Below, piece after piece: positions 32,395-33,773 of a DNA stretch of 33,773 nucleotides; position 1 is the first letter of the stretch; each line of letters opens with the position of its first letter. Under the pieces are notes generated by a model that saw nothing but the letters and a program-made list of their open reading frames with translations, had not been told where the DNA came from and did no database searches. A program made the translations under genes and the position numbers. Source of the DNA: Mycocentrospora acerina (lineage: Eukaryota; Ascomycota; Dothideomycetes; Pleosporales); contig JAKUHH010000093.1 in assembly GCA_022701365.1 (NCBI GenBank), positions 1 to 33,773 on the forward strand, read 5' to 3'.

Positions 32395-32717
32395 TTATAA
32401 AACTTAGTCTTAAAAATAACAGATAAACAGGTAATAATAATAATTAATATTAGGTATAATTTATATTAATAATAAAAAAGGTTTATACATATATAAAGCT
32501 TAAAGTAATTATATAAGCAGCTTACTTAGCACCTATTTAAGATATAAATAAGTACGATTAATAAAAAGAAGTTTTCTATATGCTATGTGTATAATAAAAC
32601 TTAAGCTTAAGCTATAGAAACCTTATTTTATTAATAAAATATACTATAAAACAGTATACTAAGCTTATAAGAGCTTAATATAAGTAATAACTAATTTTAG
32701 CAGTTACCTAAGAAGTA

Positions 32718-33046
32718 AATTACAAAATAGAGCTCTACTTATAAGTCTTAATTATAAGTCTTAATTATAAGTCTTACTTACTAGTTATATAGGTAAGCTA
32801 TACTTATATAGCTTATTATAAAGAACTTAGCACTAAGCTAGTAGAAGACTAATTATTACTTAGCTACTCTATATAAGAATATTTATGCTATACTTACTTT
32901 ATTAAATTAAGTATACTTAGTAATAATAACTACTAAGCATCCCTTTATATTATATATAATAGAGATAAAATACTTAAATAAACAAGCTAGTAGTCTATAC
33001 AATAGACTACCTAAATACTATTATTCTAGCTCCTATTTCTGCAACA
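32718..33046 (+). repeat. 3' LTR of Copia copy B
   Basis: A 329-bp sense LTR that starts AATTACAAAATAGAGC (from TGTCACAAAACAGAGC) and ends CTCCTATTTCTGCAACA. Repeat units near 32745-32780 (AATTATAAGTCTT) are amplified relative to other copies. Confidence 0.88.
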
Positions 33047-33288
33047 TCTACTAATATAGTTATAAGTAAAGCTGCAATTAAAGAAATAGAATTATTTTGT
33101 AATTTATAATATTTTTATATTTCTAAAAATACTTAATAAACAGAGTCTAAACAAATTTAAACTATTCTAAAGGAGTTAAGCAGTTTAATTATAATATGCA
33201 GTAAAAGCATATATTTATTAACATTTGTACTATTTATAAGAGTAAATATTTATATAACATAGAGAAATCTTTAAAAAGCAATACCTAT
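33047..33288. other. RIP-degraded AT-rich DNA
   Basis: Short AT-rich stretch after copy B. It does not continue copy C, into which the left end of copy B is inserted, and no other family was recognised. Confidence 0.5.
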
Positions 33289-33483
33289 TGTAACGACTAA
33301 GCACGTGCACAGTCAACGTGGCTTACCTCGCTTATAGCATCTAGTCGGCAAAGTCTAGATCTAGCACTATATATATTATACTACACATAGAATACTTGCT
33401 TAAGTATTCTTGTGCTTACCTTTTGGTATAAGTGGGGTTATTGCGTAGTATCAATAGCAAGGGCAGGGCGCCTGACCATTACA
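33289..33483. repeat. LTR-like sequence TGTAACGAC...CATTACA
   Basis: A 195-bp segment of higher GC content starting TGTAACGACTAAGC and ending GACCATTACA, with TG...CA ends. The first nine bases equal those of the fragment at 4803. No target duplication is seen (CCTAT left, TAATA right). It may be an LTR of a second, probably Gypsy-type, family, or part of a tRNA-derived element together with the next feature. Confidence 0.35.
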
Positions 33484-33500
33484 TAATACTTAAGCAAACC

Positions 33501-33533
33501 CAGAGGTCAAGAGTTCGATCCTGGCAGGGGCCA
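33501..33533 (+). other. tRNA-like 3' half (possible SINE or retrocopied tRNA)
   Basis: GAGGTCAAGAGTTCGATCCT followed by GGCAGGGGCCA resembles the variable loop, T-arm and acceptor end of a tRNA, including a B-box (GTTCGATCC) and terminal CCA. An A-box-like TTGCGTAGT lies upstream at 33441-33449. The T stem does not pair well and no matching 5' acceptor half is present, so this is not a working tRNA gene. CCAGA-AGTCAC-TCTGG at 33531-33546 could form a small hairpin. Confidence 0.35.
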
Positions 33534-33582
33534 GAAGTCACTCTGGCTTAAATTGTAGGCTCTAGAGGGTTAGACTTGTAGT

Positions 33583-33740
33583 GCTAGGCTAGAGGCTAGG
33601 CTAGGAGCTAGACTAGGAGCTAGACTAGGAGTTAGACGAGGTCTAGGCTTGCTAGGGCTAGGCTTGCTGGTGCTAGGCTTGCTGGTGCTAGGCTTGCTAG
33701 TGTTAGGCTTGCTAGTGTTAGGCTTGCTAGTGCTAGGCTA
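33583..33740. repeat. 12-bp and 15-bp tandem repeats
   Basis: Five units of a 12-bp repeat (GCTAGACTAGGA type) at 33583-33642 are followed by six units of a 15-bp repeat (GCTGGTGCTAGGCTT type) at 33651-33740. On the minus strand the 15-bp units are open and would read KPSTS repeats, so they could belong to a gene that extends beyond the window. A TAG interrupts just upstream in that frame. Confidence 0.8.
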
Positions 33741-33773
33741 CAAGGGCTAGACTATAGAGCTATTATAATTGGG

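Larger units (their letters stand above)
16640..33046 (+). mobile_element. Copia copy B, plus strand, interrupted by a solo LTR and copy A
   Basis: Ty1/Copia retrotransposon with 5' LTR 16640-16955 and 3' LTR 32718-33046. Internal parts are 16956-17208, 17525-17571 and 26666-32717 (duplicated target bases counted once). Two insertions explain the gaps: a solo LTR (17209-17524) and copy A (17572-26660). Net length is 6,992 bp, nearly the same as copy A without its own insertion (6,989 bp). The left flank GTAGG does not match the right flank TCTAC, so one side has been rearranged since insertion. All coding parts are heavily RIP-mutated. Confidence 0.88.

Noticed and set aside
33426..33533. A complete tRNA-Met or tRNA-Lys gene with an intron.
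   Set aside because: A-box- and B-box-like sequences are present, but the acceptor and T stems do not pair and the anticodon arm cannot be formed; kept only as tRNA-like.

Overview
The window looks like a piece of a filamentous ascomycete (Pezizomycotina) genome with a two-speed layout. Long, very AT-rich blocks made of dead transposons alternate with two short islands of ordinary base composition that carry intron-rich genes. The introns are short, mostly 50-110 bp, with GT-AG ends and CTAAC/CTGAC-like branch sites. In the AT-rich blocks, CAA, CAG and TGG codons of recognisable transposon proteins have become TAA/TAG, and CpA/TpG is depleted in favour of TpA. This is the signature of repeat-induced point mutation (RIP). 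No species can be named from the sequence alone.

Layout: (1) 1-1870, RIP-degraded DNA with a solo Copia LTR. (2) 1873-4070, gene island 1: an intact four-exon dienelactone hydrolase gene (minus) and a broken short-chain dehydrogenase relic (plus), separated by about 800 bp. (3) 4070-7360, AT-rich DNA with LTR fragments. (4) 7361-11960, gene island 2: a worn end of a Fot1-like transposon, an intact three-exon antibiotic-biosynthesis-monooxygenase (ABM) domain gene, an unassigned stretch, and an intact seven-exon hormone-sensitive-lipase-type esterase gene. All three intact genes were assembled here from separate open frames; their exons join in frame exactly. (5) 11970-33290, a nest of transposons. 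(6) 33289-33773, an LTR-like sequence, a tRNA-like 3' half and short tandem repeats.

The transposon nest reads as follows. Three copies of one Ty1/Copia family are present. Copy C (minus, 12116-16639, 3' part only) has a piggyBac-like DNA transposon inside its LTR and is cut at 16640 by copy B. Copy B (plus, 16640-33046) is interrupted by a solo LTR (duplication CTAAT) and by copy A. Copy A (minus, 17572-26660, duplication ATAAG) is interrupted by a Fot1-like transposon at a TA site. Removing the insertions gives 6,992 bp for B and 6,989 bp for A, so the reading is self-consistent.

The most unusual feature is that this Copia family carries about 1.3 kb or more of extra sequence between the RNase H end of pol and the 3' LTR. 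That segment holds a gene on the opposite strand (18201-19147 in copy A, with a 50-bp intron). It is predicted to encode a protein of about 298 residues with a Pro-rich N-terminus, a cysteine cluster and a long Glu-rich tail. It is present in all three copies.

The island genes (lactone hydrolase, ABM protein, esterase, SDR relic) are of the types found together in fungal catabolic or secondary-metabolite clusters. That they work together is inference only.
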